From positions 13,646,934 through 13,710,933 of the forward strand of contig NC_071398.1 in the NCBI RefSeq assembly GCF_022682495.2: a stretch of 64,000 nt of DNA, written 5' to 3'. Of the stretch, positions 1-10,227 are shown piece by piece. A program made the translations under genes and the position numbers. The notes under the pieces were generated by a model. The model was not told the DNA's origin. It made no database searches and saw only the letters and a program-made list of their open reading frames with translations. The stretch's first letter is position 1. Every line of letters begins with the position of its first letter. The stretch is from Desmodus rotundus (lineage: Eukaryota > Chordata > Mammalia > Chiroptera > Phyllostomidae).

Positions 1-19
1 CCTCCAAGGACAGAACCCC

Positions 20-175
20 AGCCAGGTCACTGGCTACATGTGTGATCGTTGACAAGTTGCTAAACTCTCTGTGCTTCCATCACACATATATCATCATAAT
101 TGTGAGGACTTAAATATTCACACAAGCACTTAAAACAGAGACTGACACATTAAGTCCCCAGTGAACGTCAGCTGG
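20..175 (+). mobile_element. MIR SINE fragment
   Basis: Old mammal-wide SINE recognisable from the middle segment (acaagttgctaaactctctg, equivalent of the consensus run around 'aagttacttaacctctctg') followed by the 'gaggacttaaat' and 'cttaaaacagagactgacac' segments. Diverged and without a clear tRNA head. Confidence 0.65.
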
Positions 176-599
176 AAGGATCGCGGGCCTTGCAGAACGG
201 GAGGAGGCAGCTCACACAGTGCTCTCCTGAGAAGTGTGTTGGCCTCTTCTCCCGGGCCTCCGGCGCCCATCTGCGTTTTCTCTCCGCGCGTTTTACTAAA
301 ACCGAGGCTGAGCACTTCCTGTGTCCAGGTATGCTGCCACGAATTTTATAAGAATGATCTCACCATAGCTCCCGGAAGGGCACACAAATAAGTGCATGGC
401 ACCCATTACATGTGGGAGGCAATGAGAGATGACAGGTAGGTCCAGAGCCTGAGCCCTCCAGCCTCCCTGAGCTGCTGCTTCCTGGAGCCCCAGAGCCCCC
501 CTCCCCACCTCCTCCCCACCCGCTTCATGACCTGAGTCAGGCAGGATGCTGATGTAAGAGAAAACCTTAGAGATATGACATGCTTATATCTCTATGATC
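176..599. other. anonymous sequence
   Basis: No gene seen. There is a weak reverse MIR-like trace around 300-400 and a cytosine-rich run near 490-525. The short open frames on both strands have no domain and no splice or start context. Confidence 0.5.
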
Positions 600-955
600 A
601 GCTCAGGCACAACGAATCCCAAAGAAAATTCTAGAAAGGAGTCCTGGAAGGCCACCCAGTTTCCTCCAGGGTACAGGGGGAGCAGAGGGTACCAGAGAGC
701 AGCCAAACCAAATACAGTGTGATTCCACGTACAAGACACGCGCACGCAGAGCAAACGCCACCTCAACAGTGGTGGCCGGTGGGGAGCAGCGATAGACGGG
801 AAAGGGCTGGTGGGAACTTGCTGGGCGGATGCAGATGTTTTACATCTTGTTGGCACTTTGACTACACGGTGATGCATTTGTCAAAAGTCATTGAATAGCA
901 TTTCACTGTAGGTGAATTTTGACCTCCATGAGTGATAATTTTTTAAAAGACACAG
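600..955 (+). mobile_element. L1M 3' end, degraded
   Basis: The order of segments matches the 3' end of ancient L1M elements: 'attctagaaagg', a 'cagtggtggccggtgggg' segment, 'gatgcagatgttttacatct', then 'tgcatttgtcaaaagtcatt' and an A-rich end near 950. No coding part remains. Confidence 0.6.
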
Positions 956-1314
956 AACTGAGAAGAGTGGAATGGACCAGGGGAGGGTGGCAGGAGAGCA
1001 GCGGGGTGACGCAGCTGCGGGACGCAGGCGTGGGCAACGGTGCGGGCATGGCTGTGGCACAGGAGGGGCTGCCAAGAGGGAAGGCTCAGACTCAGAGCAC
1101 GCTCAGCCCAGCCATTATCCCTCACATGGGCACAGTCAGAGCTTTGGAGGCCTTGAGGGGTCCATGCTCTCTTGTCGGTACTCCCATCTCTCATCCCATG
1201 GTCCATCTCCATCCACACCTCCTTGGCAGAAGTTCAAGGGAAACCCCAACAAGAGCAAACCCTTTCTCAGACCCACACAAAAAAAGGCCCAGTACATTGA
1301 TTCCCTGCAAATCC
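956..1314. other. anonymous sequence
   Basis: Nothing recognised. Open frames of about 150 codons on the plus strand lie in GC-rich sequence, overlap each other in different frames, and look like chance. Confidence 0.45.
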
Positions 1315-1512
1315 ACCTTTGCTGTTGCCTTGTGCTGTTGGCCTCACAAATCTCAGCTCCTCTAATCTTTCCTGCTTCTAAAGGGACCCACGAAGAGTTT
1401 GCGTTGAGGGACACAGAGTCTTGATACCAGTCAGCAGGAAGGCAGAAAATCAGGTGCTGATGGTACCTGAAAGTCATCCCAGAGAAGGTGGTGAGTGCGA
1501 GGGGCCCGCTGT
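1315..1512 (-). repeat. Inverted local duplicate, arm A
   Basis: Read on the minus strand this ~200 bp aligns with the plus strand at 3335-3537 with roughly 80-85% identity by eye. The best-preserved part is 'caagactctgtgtccctcaa' and the 'gcaggaaagattagaggagc' block. I do not recognise it as a known repeat family. It may be a local inverted duplication or two copies of an unlisted dispersed repeat. Confidence 0.75.
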
Positions 1513-2961
1513 TTACTGATGCCCCGCCTCCATGGGGTGGGCTCCCTAGAAACACTGGAGCCCAGAGAAGGTGCCACCAACATTCCCGCAGCCCCAGAAC
1601 CAAGAAGTCCATGGCCTTGACTCTGCCCTCCTGCGTGTCTTTTCTGGCCGTGCTGGGATGAGGGCCGCGATGCCAGCACTGCCTTCCACCATGGTTTGAG
1701 CAGTCTAAACATGCCCCAAGGGTGTACAGGGCCTGTCTCCTCATCTGTGCCCAGCCCAAACGCTCAGTGCCCGATTCACTTACACTGTACGTTTTAAATT
1801 ATTTGATGTGCATTGTTCTCGACCCCCAACGCCCCACCCCCAGTCACCTGCATCTTAGCCATGCCTGCCATGGGAGTTACCAAATAGATGAAGCTCTGTC
1901 TCACCTCCATCCTCTACATCGGCTACTCCCTCTACCCTGGCTATGTTTCCTCCTACTTTATCTTTCCAGCAATTTGCCTTTCCCCTCCAGATTCAGCTCT
2001 TGTCCCAGTGTCTGGGGAGGTACTCAGCCACTCCCACCCCCCTCGTCACAGCATTCACAGCACGTCATTGGCCGTTTGTCTCCCTCACTGGTCAACAGCC
2101 ACTAAACAGGAGACAGGAGTCTTCTGCTGTGTTATCCTCAGAGCCCAGTACATAGTGAGTAATCTGCAAGTGTTGCACACACATACCACACACGCAAATA
2201 CACAGTACTCTGCAGAGATCTTCTCTTTGGGTCCGGAGACCCCTGCTAGGGACACCCTTCTGGGCTGGGGTTGGGGTGGATGGGCATTCTCCCATCACAC
2301 CCCTGCATCCACCAGGCCTGGCCGCATTACGGAGGGCAGGACCCTCTGCAGCCGAGGTGCCCTGGAGCAGGCGAGCCTGTGCCACGCAGAAGGTGAATTG
2401 AGAAGAACAATGACTCCCCCATGTTTTAGGGGGGAGAGCAAGTTTTTCTTTAGTTTGCCGTTTTCCTGGCAAAGTTTTTTTTTTGTCAGGACTTTTTTCT
2501 TCTTTCCTTCTTTCATTATTACTATTATGATTAATCCTGAACTTCTAAAACAGAGGGGATCAAAGCCAGTGGTAAGAAGAGCGGAGCCTTGTTAAACATG
2601 GAAATTCTGGGCCTCTGCTGGGGACATCTGAGCAGAGAAATAGGCTAACCCAGAGGGTACGCAGCTCCACCTCCGGAATCCAGGGCCAGGCTACCAAGGA
2701 CCCAGGGAGGGCCTGCTGCCGGGTTGCCATGGCGACAGAGCTGTCACAGGTCCAGCGCCTTGCTGGGTAAGCGCAAATGTAGGCACACAAGATCCTTCTT
2801 TTCATTTGAAAATTACCACTAATTTGCAATTAGTTGGAGGAAAATTAGAGAAGGAGGAAAGGGAATTGCTCCTTTCAGCAAACAATCATGACCACTGAAA
2901 ATTGACTTTTCTGCCGAGTCACGGTGGAGAGGGAAGAAAACTTGTCACTGCAGAGGAACAG
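1513..2961. other. anonymous sequence with possible L2 trace
   Basis: A plus-strand L2-like trace may cover about 1760-2190, ending with 'agcccagtacatagtgagta', which resembles the L2 tail. A T-rich run lies at 2470-2520. A 235-codon plus-strand open frame runs through both and has no protein-like composition, so I do not call it a gene. Confidence 0.35.
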
Positions 2962-3165
2962 GGGTTTTGGAGCTGGACTGAAGGACTAAATCCTGGTTCT
3001 CTCCTCTCCTGGTCGTTTGGCCTTGGGGAAGTCTTGACCTCTGGCTTTACTTGCTTCAGCTATAAAAATACCCCCCTCCCCCCACCATATGGTGGATGGG
3101 GAGATTAATGGAATACCGAAAGTGAAGAGCTATCAGTGAGCATCACTATCATTATTTGAGGTTTG
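2962..3165 (+). mobile_element. MIR SINE
   Basis: Good MIR order: 'aaatcctggttctctcctct', 'ggccttggggaagtcttgac', 'tcagctataaaaatacc', then the 'gagattaatggaataccg' part and an end near 'catcactatcattattt', the typical ATT-rich MIR 3' end. Confidence 0.75.
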
Positions 3166-3334
3166 CATTCATTCACAAAGTCCTTTCCTTGCTGTTCCCT
3201 TTATTTGTGTGATTAATTCATCCCCCTAGTATTCATTAAGCCCCTCTCTGTCCTGATGTGGTCTGGAAACTGTCACTCCTCACATCAGAAGCCCATCAGC
3301 AGCTGTCAATCAGAATCAGGTCCTGCCTGTAGCC

Positions 3335-3537
3335 TCGCAGGGCCCCTTGCATGCATCACTTTCTCCGGGATGCCTTCCAGGTCCCATCAGCGCCTGCTTT
3401 TCTGCCTTCCTGCTCACCGCTGTCAAGACTCTGTGTCCCTCAATGCAAGCTCTTCGTGGGTCCGTTTAAGAGCAGGAAAGATTAGAGGAGCTGAGATTCA
3501 TGGGGCCAATAGCACAAGACAACAGAGCAAAGGCAGG
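3335..3537 (+). repeat. Inverted local duplicate, arm B
   Basis: Partner of the segment at 1315-1512 in opposite orientation, with about 1.8 kb between the arms. Both arms keep the same order from a 'ggcccc' start to a 'gcaaagg' end, so the boundaries agree. An open frame crosses arm B, but the matching frame in arm A has different flanks, so homology and not coding explains the shared peptide. Confidence 0.75.
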
Positions 3538-4676
3538 GACTGTGGAGGAAGTAGAGTCAAGACTCTGAGACCTTCTGGAACAGGGACTGGGCTCTGTCTC
3601 TGAGGTCCCACCACAGGGCCATCACGCAGAGGTGGCATCAGATCACCGACTGGCTGGGAAAAACATGCTGGAACAGCTTCCCATGGACTGCTAAGAGCCA
3701 GTCCCGAGGAGAAAGGTACCAGTGGTTTGTCAAACAAGCCCCTGGCAGTCCTCACCCCCAAGGCCACTGTGACTAGGAGCATGGACTGCACCCAAGTTTT
3801 GCCTCCCACTAACCCTGGGACCTTGTACAAGTTATTTCTTGAAGCTGCAGGTCATTCATTCGCAGAAGCGCGCGTAACGATGATTTGGTATATCCAGGGT
3901 ACATATCTGCTGTCCAAGTCTGAGTTGCAGGCCCATGAGTAAAAATTATTCTCTCTTAAGTCTCAGGATGCAAACAGTAAGTGCAGCAAGAGTGTCACCC
4001 CTGGGGTCGTGGAGCCTCCAAGCCCCCTGGCCTTCACAAGCTGGACAGGAAGCCAGAAGGAAGCTGAGACCACCATGCAGCACACAAAGAAGCTGGCATC
4101 CAGGACAGTGCTGGCTGGTAGCCTTTCCAGCTCACCTTCTTCCCATTATAATGGATGACGCTGACTGATGAAGAATTACCCACCCACATTGTAAGCCACA
4201 AGCAATTATGAATTCCATTACCCAGCAACTTGGCCAACATGCCTCCTGGCTCATCCTCAGACAAAAAGTCCGACCCGGCACATTGGAGGCACCTGGGAAA
4301 AAGAACAGTTAATTGTGATGAAAGCCTGGCTAATTAAGCCTTTCACCAGTACCCATCTGTGCTGTTACCATGAGGCCTTACCCCTCTATGGTGTGAGAGT
4401 AGCAGGGCAGAAAGAGGGCAGAGAGGGGCAGAACCACCATGTTCAAATGACTCTTCCACTGCGGGACCCTGGAGGTGATCAAATCTCCTTGAGCTCCATG
4501 TGTCCCTTCTACCCAATGAGCATGATATTAATTGCAGGGACTACATATGTGTGGAGCACCTGGAGAAGGTCTCTGCATCCCAGTTTCCTTCATGAGGGAT
4601 GCTGGCCATCACCAGGGACAGTGACCTGGATAAGGCTTGATCATCAGGCCCAGAGAAACAGCTCACATGTTTTAAA
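3538..4676. other. anonymous sequence with one MIR trace
   Basis: A plus-strand MIR fragment sits at about 3768-3855 (contains 'gggaccttgtacaagttatt'). The rest, including 4130-4320 which is AT-rich and repeat-free, holds nothing I can name. Confidence 0.45.
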
Positions 4677-4684
4677 CACTGGAT

Positions 4685-4853
4685 CAGGGGTGTCAAACTC
4701 ATTTTCACTGTGGGCCACATCAGCCGAATGTAATTTTAGGACCATATACATGTAACTACTCCTTAACCGTTAACGAGCTGAAATTACATTCGGCCCTTTG
4801 AAGGCAACTGCAAGGCTGATGTGGGCGCCGGTGAAAATGAGTTGACAGCCCTG
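4685..4853. mobile_element. hAT-type foldback MITE
   Basis: A 169-bp non-autonomous DNA transposon. The ends are inverted repeats of about 40 bp: the left end begins caggggtgtcaaactcattt and the right end read backwards begins cagggctgtcaactcatttt. Inside, a perfect 14-bp inverted repeat (4723-4736 and 4781-4794) continues the arms, so most of the element is one hairpin. About 20 bp present in the right arm (4795-4813) are missing from the left. The right flank ctctagaa fits the hAT target consensus nTnnnnAn. The left flank cactggat matches it at 5 of 8 positions. No transposase is encoded. Confidence 0.8.
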
Positions 4854-4861
4854 CTCTAGAA

Positions 4862-5404
4862 CATTTTCATCAACACCTCTCACCACTGGGCAGCAGCTAA
4901 TATTGGCTCATCTATCCGGGCATGCTTTTCAAAAGTCAGACACCCATGGGTCAAAAGGGTTGGTCCCAGAAGCATGGGCTCCTCACTAATGGCTCCTGAG
5001 CAAGCCTTCTCCACCACCGCATATCAGCCTGCCAATGAAGACAAACTCCACTGGGCGGGATAATTCATGACCAAGGCAAGGTCTTTAAGGCTCACTGTGC
5101 GTCCCCTAAGAACACTCACCTGTGCACTGCTCACCCTTTAAGTTGACAAACACACACTTATTAAACCCCTGACACAACCACGGTCCCCCACGCTGGCTGA
5201 GCTGCAGGGTCAGCTAGCAGGCACTCAGAGGTGGATGCCTGAAGGCCAGCCTGCTTTGTGGAACCCGAATCTCAGAGATGAAGTGTAAGCATACTTCTAC
5301 GGAGTTGGTGCTCAGTAAATATGTGTTAAATAAATCTAGAGCGACGAACCCAGATGCTTCCCGGGGTAAGACTGTCCAATGGGCAGATCAGTAATACCTA
5401 TTCA
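4862..5404. other. anonymous sequence, old repeat tail at its end
   Basis: Repeat-free until about 5265-5335, where 'ggtgctcagtaaatatgtgt' followed by 'taaataaatc' resembles the 3' tail shared by L2 and MIR in plus orientation. No gene seen. Confidence 0.45.
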
Positions 5405-5468
5405 GGGTTTTTAAAACAGCTTTTCTGAGACAAAATTTACATACCATACAATTCATCCATTTAAAATA

Positions 5469-5603
5469 CGGGGGGGGGGGGGGGCAAAAATAACCTATAA
5501 TAATAATACATAATACAATAATTAATGAATAAATAGCAATGCAAGAATAAACTGCGTGTTTTGGGTGCCCACAACTACAAACCTACTTTCGCCCACCCCT
5601 CTT
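5469..5603. mobile_element. mariner-type MITE inside L1M
   Basis: The L1M sequence is interrupted between 'tttaaaata' and 'tatggttcaatgg', giving a TA at each side (5467-5468 and 5604-5605), as Tc1/mariner elements do. The right end reads acaaacctactttcgcccac followed by ccct, and the left end, though worn, reads ggggcaaaaataacctata, its inverted partner. The AT-rich core is non-coding. I recall a mariner-derived family in mammals with ends of this type, but cannot assign a name. Confidence 0.65.
5470..5484 (+). repeat. G15 homopolymer
   Basis: Fifteen consecutive G at the left end of the mariner-type MITE. It replaces part of the expected inverted repeat and probably grew from the GGGG already in that end. 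Length is likely polymorphic. Confidence 0.9.
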
Positions 5604-6571
5604 TATGGTTCAATGGCTTTTAGCATATTCACAGAATTGCACAACCATCACTGTAATCAATTCTAGAATATTTTTATTACCTCCCCCAATGCCCCACATT
5701 CCCCAACCCTCCTCTTACCCCCCCCATCCCCACCCCAGCCCTAAGCAGCCACTAATCTAGTTTTCCTCCGTACTCTCACCTACTCTGGACATTTCACGTA
5801 AGTGGGGTCATGCAAGATTTTCTCCTTTCTGACTTCGGCTTCTTTAATCCCTGTTGTTTCAGGCATCAATTCTTCGTTCATTGTTCTACTGACTATATTC
5901 CATCACATGGATCTACCCCTTTTTACCCATTCACTGGTTGATGAATATTGGCAATTTTTCATGTACTCTCTAGCCACTTCTATGTTTTCTTTGGAAAAAC
6001 GTCTGTTTAGATCCTTTGCCCATTTTTTACTGGGTTGTCTTTTCATTACTGAGTTGCAAATAGTTCTTCGTGTATTCTACTTAAAAGTCCTTTTTAATTT
6101 TGATGACGTCCAATTTATATAATTTTGTTGCTTGTGTTTTATCTGTCATGTCTACGAAAGCACTGCCTACGCCCAGTGCGTGAAGATTTACGTCCATGTT
6201 TTCTTCAGAGAGGTGTATAGCTTTAGTCCTTACATTTAAAACTTAGGACTTTCAGTTAATTTGGGGGTGTGGTGTGAAGTAGGGGTGTCTAACTTCATTG
6301 TTTTGCATGTGGATATCCAGTTATTCTGAAATCATTTATTTAAAACATCCTTCTTTTCCCCATGGAATGGACTTAAAAAAAAAGACCTACTCTTTCAAAG
6401 AAATCCCTTTTAAAAATGAGGTGACTGCACATGTGGGAGTTTATTCTCGAATTTCAATTCTATTCCATTGATCTATACTGCCATTCTTATGCCTGTTCCA
6501 CACTGTCTCAATTACCACAGCTTTGTAGCAAGATTTGACCTTGGGAAGTGGGAGTCCTCCAACTTTGCTCT

Positions 6572-6971
6572 CTCTTTATTTAAATATATTTATTGATTAT
6601 GCTATTATAGTTGTCCCATTCCCCCCCCACTCCACTCCATCCTACCCACCCCCTCCCTCCCACATTCCCCCCTATAGTTCATGTCCATGGGTCATACTTA
6701 TAAGTTCTTTGGCTTCTACATTTCCTACACTATTCTTACCCTCCCCCTGTCTATTTTCCACCTATCATCTATGCTACTTATTCTCTGTACCTTCCCCCCC
6801 CTCCCCCTCCCACTCCCCTATTGACAACCCTCCATGTGATCTCCATCTCTATGGTTCTGTTCCTGTTCTAGTTGTTTGCCTAGTTTGCTCTCGTTTTTGT
6901 TTTAGGTGTGGTCGTTAATAACTGTGAGTTTGCTGTCATTTTTACTGTTCCTATTTTTTATCTTCTTTTTC
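6572..6971 (-). other. 3' UTR of half-LINE copy 1
   Basis: On the minus strand it runs from the ORF1 stop through 'gaaaaagaagataaaaaata', a purine-rich G-run section (opposite 6780-6830 and 6620-6670), and ends 'cataatcaataaatatattt'. The same order is found after ORF1 at 28,076-28,490, which shows the ORF1-to-3' UTR joint is a family trait. Confidence 0.8.
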
Positions 6972-7664
6972 TTAGGTAACTCCCTTTAACATTTTATATA
7001 ATAAGGGCTTGGTGATGATGAACTTCTTTAACTTGACCTTATCTGAGAGGCACTTTATCTGCCCTTCCATTCTAAATGATAGCTTTGCTGGATACAGTAA
7101 TCTTGGATGTAGGTCCTTGCATTTAATCTTGGGTAATGTAATTATGATGTGCCTTGGTGTGTTCCTCCTTGGGTCCAGCTTCTTTGGGCTTCTTCTCTGA
7201 GCTTCCTGGACTTCCCAGAAGTCTATTTCCTTTGCCATATTAGGGAAGTTCTCCTTCATTATTTGTTCAAATAAGTTTTCAATTTTTTGTTCTTCCTCTT
7301 CTCCTTCTGGCACCCCTATAATTCGGATGTTGGAATGTTTCGAGATGTCCTGGAGGTTCCTAAGCCTCTCCTTATTTTTCCGAGTTCTTGTTTCTTCATT
7401 CTTTTCTGGTTGGATGTTTCTTTCTTCCTTCTGGTCCACACCGTTGATTTGAGTCCCAGTTTCCTTCGCATCACTATTGGTTCCCTGTACATTTTCCTTT
7501 GTTTCTCTTAGCATAGGCTTCATTTTTTCATCTACTTTTCGAACAGATTCAAGCAAGTCTGTGAGCATCTTGATAACCACTGCTTTAAACTGTGCATCTG
7601 ATAGGTTGGCTGTCTCTTCCTTGCTTAGTTGTATTTTTTCTGGAGCTTTGAAGTGTTCTGTCAT
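6972..7664 (-). pseudogene. L1 ORF1-like protein, copy 1, internally deleted
   Basis: A 230-residue open frame homologous to LINE-1 ORF1p, the RNA-binding chaperone that coats L1 RNA. Visible parts: an acidic/lysine-rich N-terminal coiled-coil-like region (about residues 20-105), the start of the RNA-recognition domain (motif RIIGVPEGEEEEQ, then IENLFEQIMKENFP), and the C-terminal domain (DLHPRLLYPAKLSF to the end LLYKMLKG). Against copy 2 it has lost 48 residues, replaced by one Cys, from the end of the RNA-recognition domain into the C-terminal domain. The loss is in frame, so the frame stays open, but RNA binding is probably impaired. Start chosen by alignment with copy 2. Confidence 0.8.
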
Positions 7665-8423
7665 TTGGGCCTTTTTTTTTTTTTTGTCTTGGCGAGTCTG
7701 TTAAGGGGCGGAGCCTTAGGTGTTCACCGGGGCGGGGTAACACTGGTTGCTGTGCTGTGACGCTGTACGTGGGGGAGGGGCCAAGAGGGAGCAATGGCAC
7801 CCGCCTCACTCTCCTCCGGATTTCAGTCTTTCACTCCGATACCCACAATCAAACTGGGCCCCTCTCGTGCTGGTTCCCGAGTGGGTGGGCTTGTGCACAC
7901 TCTAGGCCCCCGTGGGTCTCTCCAACAACCTCTCCTGTGAGGCTGGGAGTCTCTCCTGCTGCCGCCCCAACCCCCACAGGCGTTTTCAATCAGAGGTTTG
8001 AGGCTTTATTTCCCGGAGCTGGAGCCCTGGGTTGCGCAGTCTGCTTCGCTCCCCGCCGTTCGCCCAGTTTATCTGTGTGCGAATGTGGGGTCCCGGGGTG
8101 CTACCCACTGCTCTGCCTGCCCCGCTCTCTGCCACTCTGAGTCTGGCCCTCTCGGTTTATCTGCGCAAATGTAGGGTTGCAGGGTCTGCTAGTGGTCGGA
8201 CTGCCTGCCCCGTTGGTCCCACACTCCGCCAGTCTCAGTCCCGCCACGGCAACGTGAGTCCTCACCACCCCGGTGCCCGTCTCCGCCCCTCCTACCGGTC
8301 TGGATGAATGTTTATTTTGTATTTTCTTGGTGTCGGACCCCCTTGCCATTCGATTTTCTGTCAGTTCTGGTTGTGCGAGGAGACGCAGTGTGTCTACCTA
8401 CGCCGCCATCTTGGTTCTCCTTT
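7665..8423 (-). promoter_or_regulatory. L1-type 5' UTR / internal promoter
   Basis: A CpG-containing, GC-rich leader between ORF1 and the element's 5' end. On the minus strand the first bases include 'accaagatggcggcgtaggt', which holds the YY1 site (CAAGATGGC) that positions LINE-1 transcription starts. An A-run (opposite 7671-7685) precedes the ORF1 start, as in copy 2. Plus-strand frames in this part are antisense. Confidence 0.7.
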
Positions 8424-8869
8424 CAACTTTGCTCTTTTTCAAGATTCTTTGGCTACTCTGGGTACTTTGAATTTCCATGTGAATTTTAGGATCAATCTGT
8501 CACTTTCTGCAGAGAAGTCAGCTGGGATTTTAATAGGAATTGCATTAAATCTGTAGATATTTTTGGTAGCATTGCCATCTTAAACATATTAAGTCCCCTG
8601 CACTTGGAACACAGGATAGTTTTCCATTTGTTCAGATCCGTGATCTCTTTCCACAATGTCTTCCGGTTTTCAGAGTACAAGTTTAGCACTTCTTTTGTTA
8701 AATGTATTCCTTATTTTATTCTCTTTGATACTATTTTAAATGGCATCTATTGGTTAAGTGCAATGTTTACAGAAGTGGTGAGAGCAGGAAGCCGTGTCTT
8801 ATTCCTGCTCTTAGGGGGAAAGCATTCAGACTTTATCATTAGGTATAATGTTAGCTGTGAGTTTTTTCT

Positions 8870-9085
8870 TCTCAGAAAAATAAATAAATGTTTTATTTAT
8901 TTTTAGAGAGAGGGAAAAGGAGAGAGAAAGAGATGGAGAGAAACATCAATATATGGTTGCCTCTTGCACACCCCCTACGGGGGACCTGGCCCACAACCCA
9001 GGCATGTGCCCTGACTGGGAATTGAACTAGCGACCCTTTGGTTCACAGGCTGATGCTCAATCCACTGAGCCACACCAGCCAGGGC
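8870..9085 (-). mobile_element. Ves SINE 1
   Basis: Bat tRNA-derived SINE, reverse orientation. On the minus strand it starts gccctggctggtgtggctca (A box) and has 'agttcaattcccagtcaggg' (B box), then 'ggtgtgcaagaggcaacca', a pyrimidine-rich body and an AT-rich tail. Target duplication agctgtgRgttttttc flanks it at 8853-8868 and 9086-9101, inside the L1M. Confidence 0.9.
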
Positions 9086-10075
9086 AGCTGTGGGTTTTTT
9101 CATAGATGTCCTTTGTCAGGCTGAGGACGTTACTTTCTATTCCTAGTTTGTGGAGTGTTTTATCACAAAGGACCATTGAATTTCGTCAAAAGTTTCTTCC
9201 ATATGTTTTAAAATGATTTGTGGTTTTTGTCCTTTATCCCATTGAGTTGGTGTATTCAATTAAGTTTTGGATGTTAAACTGGCCTTGAATTCCCAGGATA
9301 AGTCCAATTTGGTCAAGATGTATAATCCTTTTTATGTATTGTTGAATTTAATTTGATAGTATTTTGTTGAAGATATTTGCATCCATATCCATGACAGATA
9401 TTGATCTGTACTTTTCTCATAACAGCTTTGTTAGGTCTCAGTAGCTGAGTAACAATGGGCTCATACAATGAGGTGGAATGTGTGGCCTTTCCTTCTAATT
9501 TTTGAAAAAGTTTGCAAGAAATTGGTATTCTTCTTTTAAATGCCTGGTAGAATTTACTAATTCAATCCCGTTACTTGTTAAAATCTATTCAGATCTTTCT
9601 TTTTCTTCTTGAGTCACTTTCAGTAGTTTTCAGGAACTTTTCTGTTTAATCGAAGGTATCGGCTGTGTTGGCATGCGGCTGTTCATGGTACATGCCTGTA
9701 CTTTATTTCTGTATTTCTGTGAGGTCAGTAATAAGGTCCCTCATTCAGTTTTTATTTTAGTATTTTGAGTCCTTTCTATTTTTTCTTTGTTAGACTAGTT
9801 GAAGGTTAGTTGATTTTGTAGACGTTTTTTAAGAACCAACATTTGGTTTCATTGATTTTCTCTACTGTTTTTCTCTTCTCTATTGAATTAATTTCCACTT
9901 TAATCCTTTTAAATTCCTTGCTTTTGCTTTCTTTGGGTTTGTTTTCTCTTCTATCTGCAGTGAAAGATTAGGTTGTTGAGATCCTTCTTTTCTAAAAATA
10001 TAGGCATTTACAGATATAAATTTCCCTCTATGTAAATTTAGCTGCATCTCATAAGCTTAGGTGTGTTGCCTCTTT

Positions 10076-10227
10076 TTTGTGAGAGGAACATTGATCAGTT
10101 GCCTCATGTGCGCCCCCAACAGGGGACCTGGCCCACAACCCAGGTATGTGCCCTGACCAGGAATTGAACTGGTGACCTTTCAGTTCAAAGGCCAGTGCTT
10201 AATCCACTGAGCCACACCAGCGAGGGT
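10076..10227 (-). mobile_element. Ves SINE 2 (short tail)
   Basis: Second reverse Ves inside the same L1M. The tRNA-like head and the 'gacctggcccacaaccca' region are intact, while the pyrimidine-rich body is cut short. Imperfect target duplication ggtgtgYtgYctcttt at 10,060-10,075 and 10,228-10,243. Confidence 0.88.

Larger units (their letters stand above)
6572..8423 (-). mobile_element. Full-length half-LINE (L1-derived, no ORF2), copy 1
   Basis: A complete ~1.85-kb element made of an L1 5' UTR (7665-8423), ORF1 (6972-7664) and an L1 3' UTR (6572-6971). The ORF1 stop is followed at once by the 3' UTR and no reverse transcriptase is present. It interrupts the older L1M, which resumes exactly on the other side. 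A target duplication caactttgctct occurs at 6560-6571 and 8424-8435. The A-rich tail has decayed to an AT-rich end. The layout is that of the 'half-L1' (HAL1) class known in mammals. It would need another L1's ORF2 protein to move. Confidence 0.85.

Noticed and set aside
1888..2595. 235-codon plus-strand frame
   Set aside because: It crosses a possible L2 fragment and a T-run, has no domain, and the composition changes along its length.
5802..6122. 106-codon plus-strand frame, hydrophobic
   Set aside because: It is antisense to the minus-strand L1M. The amino-acid pattern comes from T-rich reversed L1 sequence.
8020..8300. CpG island of a host gene promoter
   Set aside because: The CpG-rich part is the 5' UTR of the half-LINE copy, with ORF1 following in the same orientation.
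8870..9085. tRNA gene suggested by A- and B-box-like sequences
   Set aside because: These belong to the Ves SINE head. There is no tRNA cloverleaf and the copies carry SINE bodies and target duplications.
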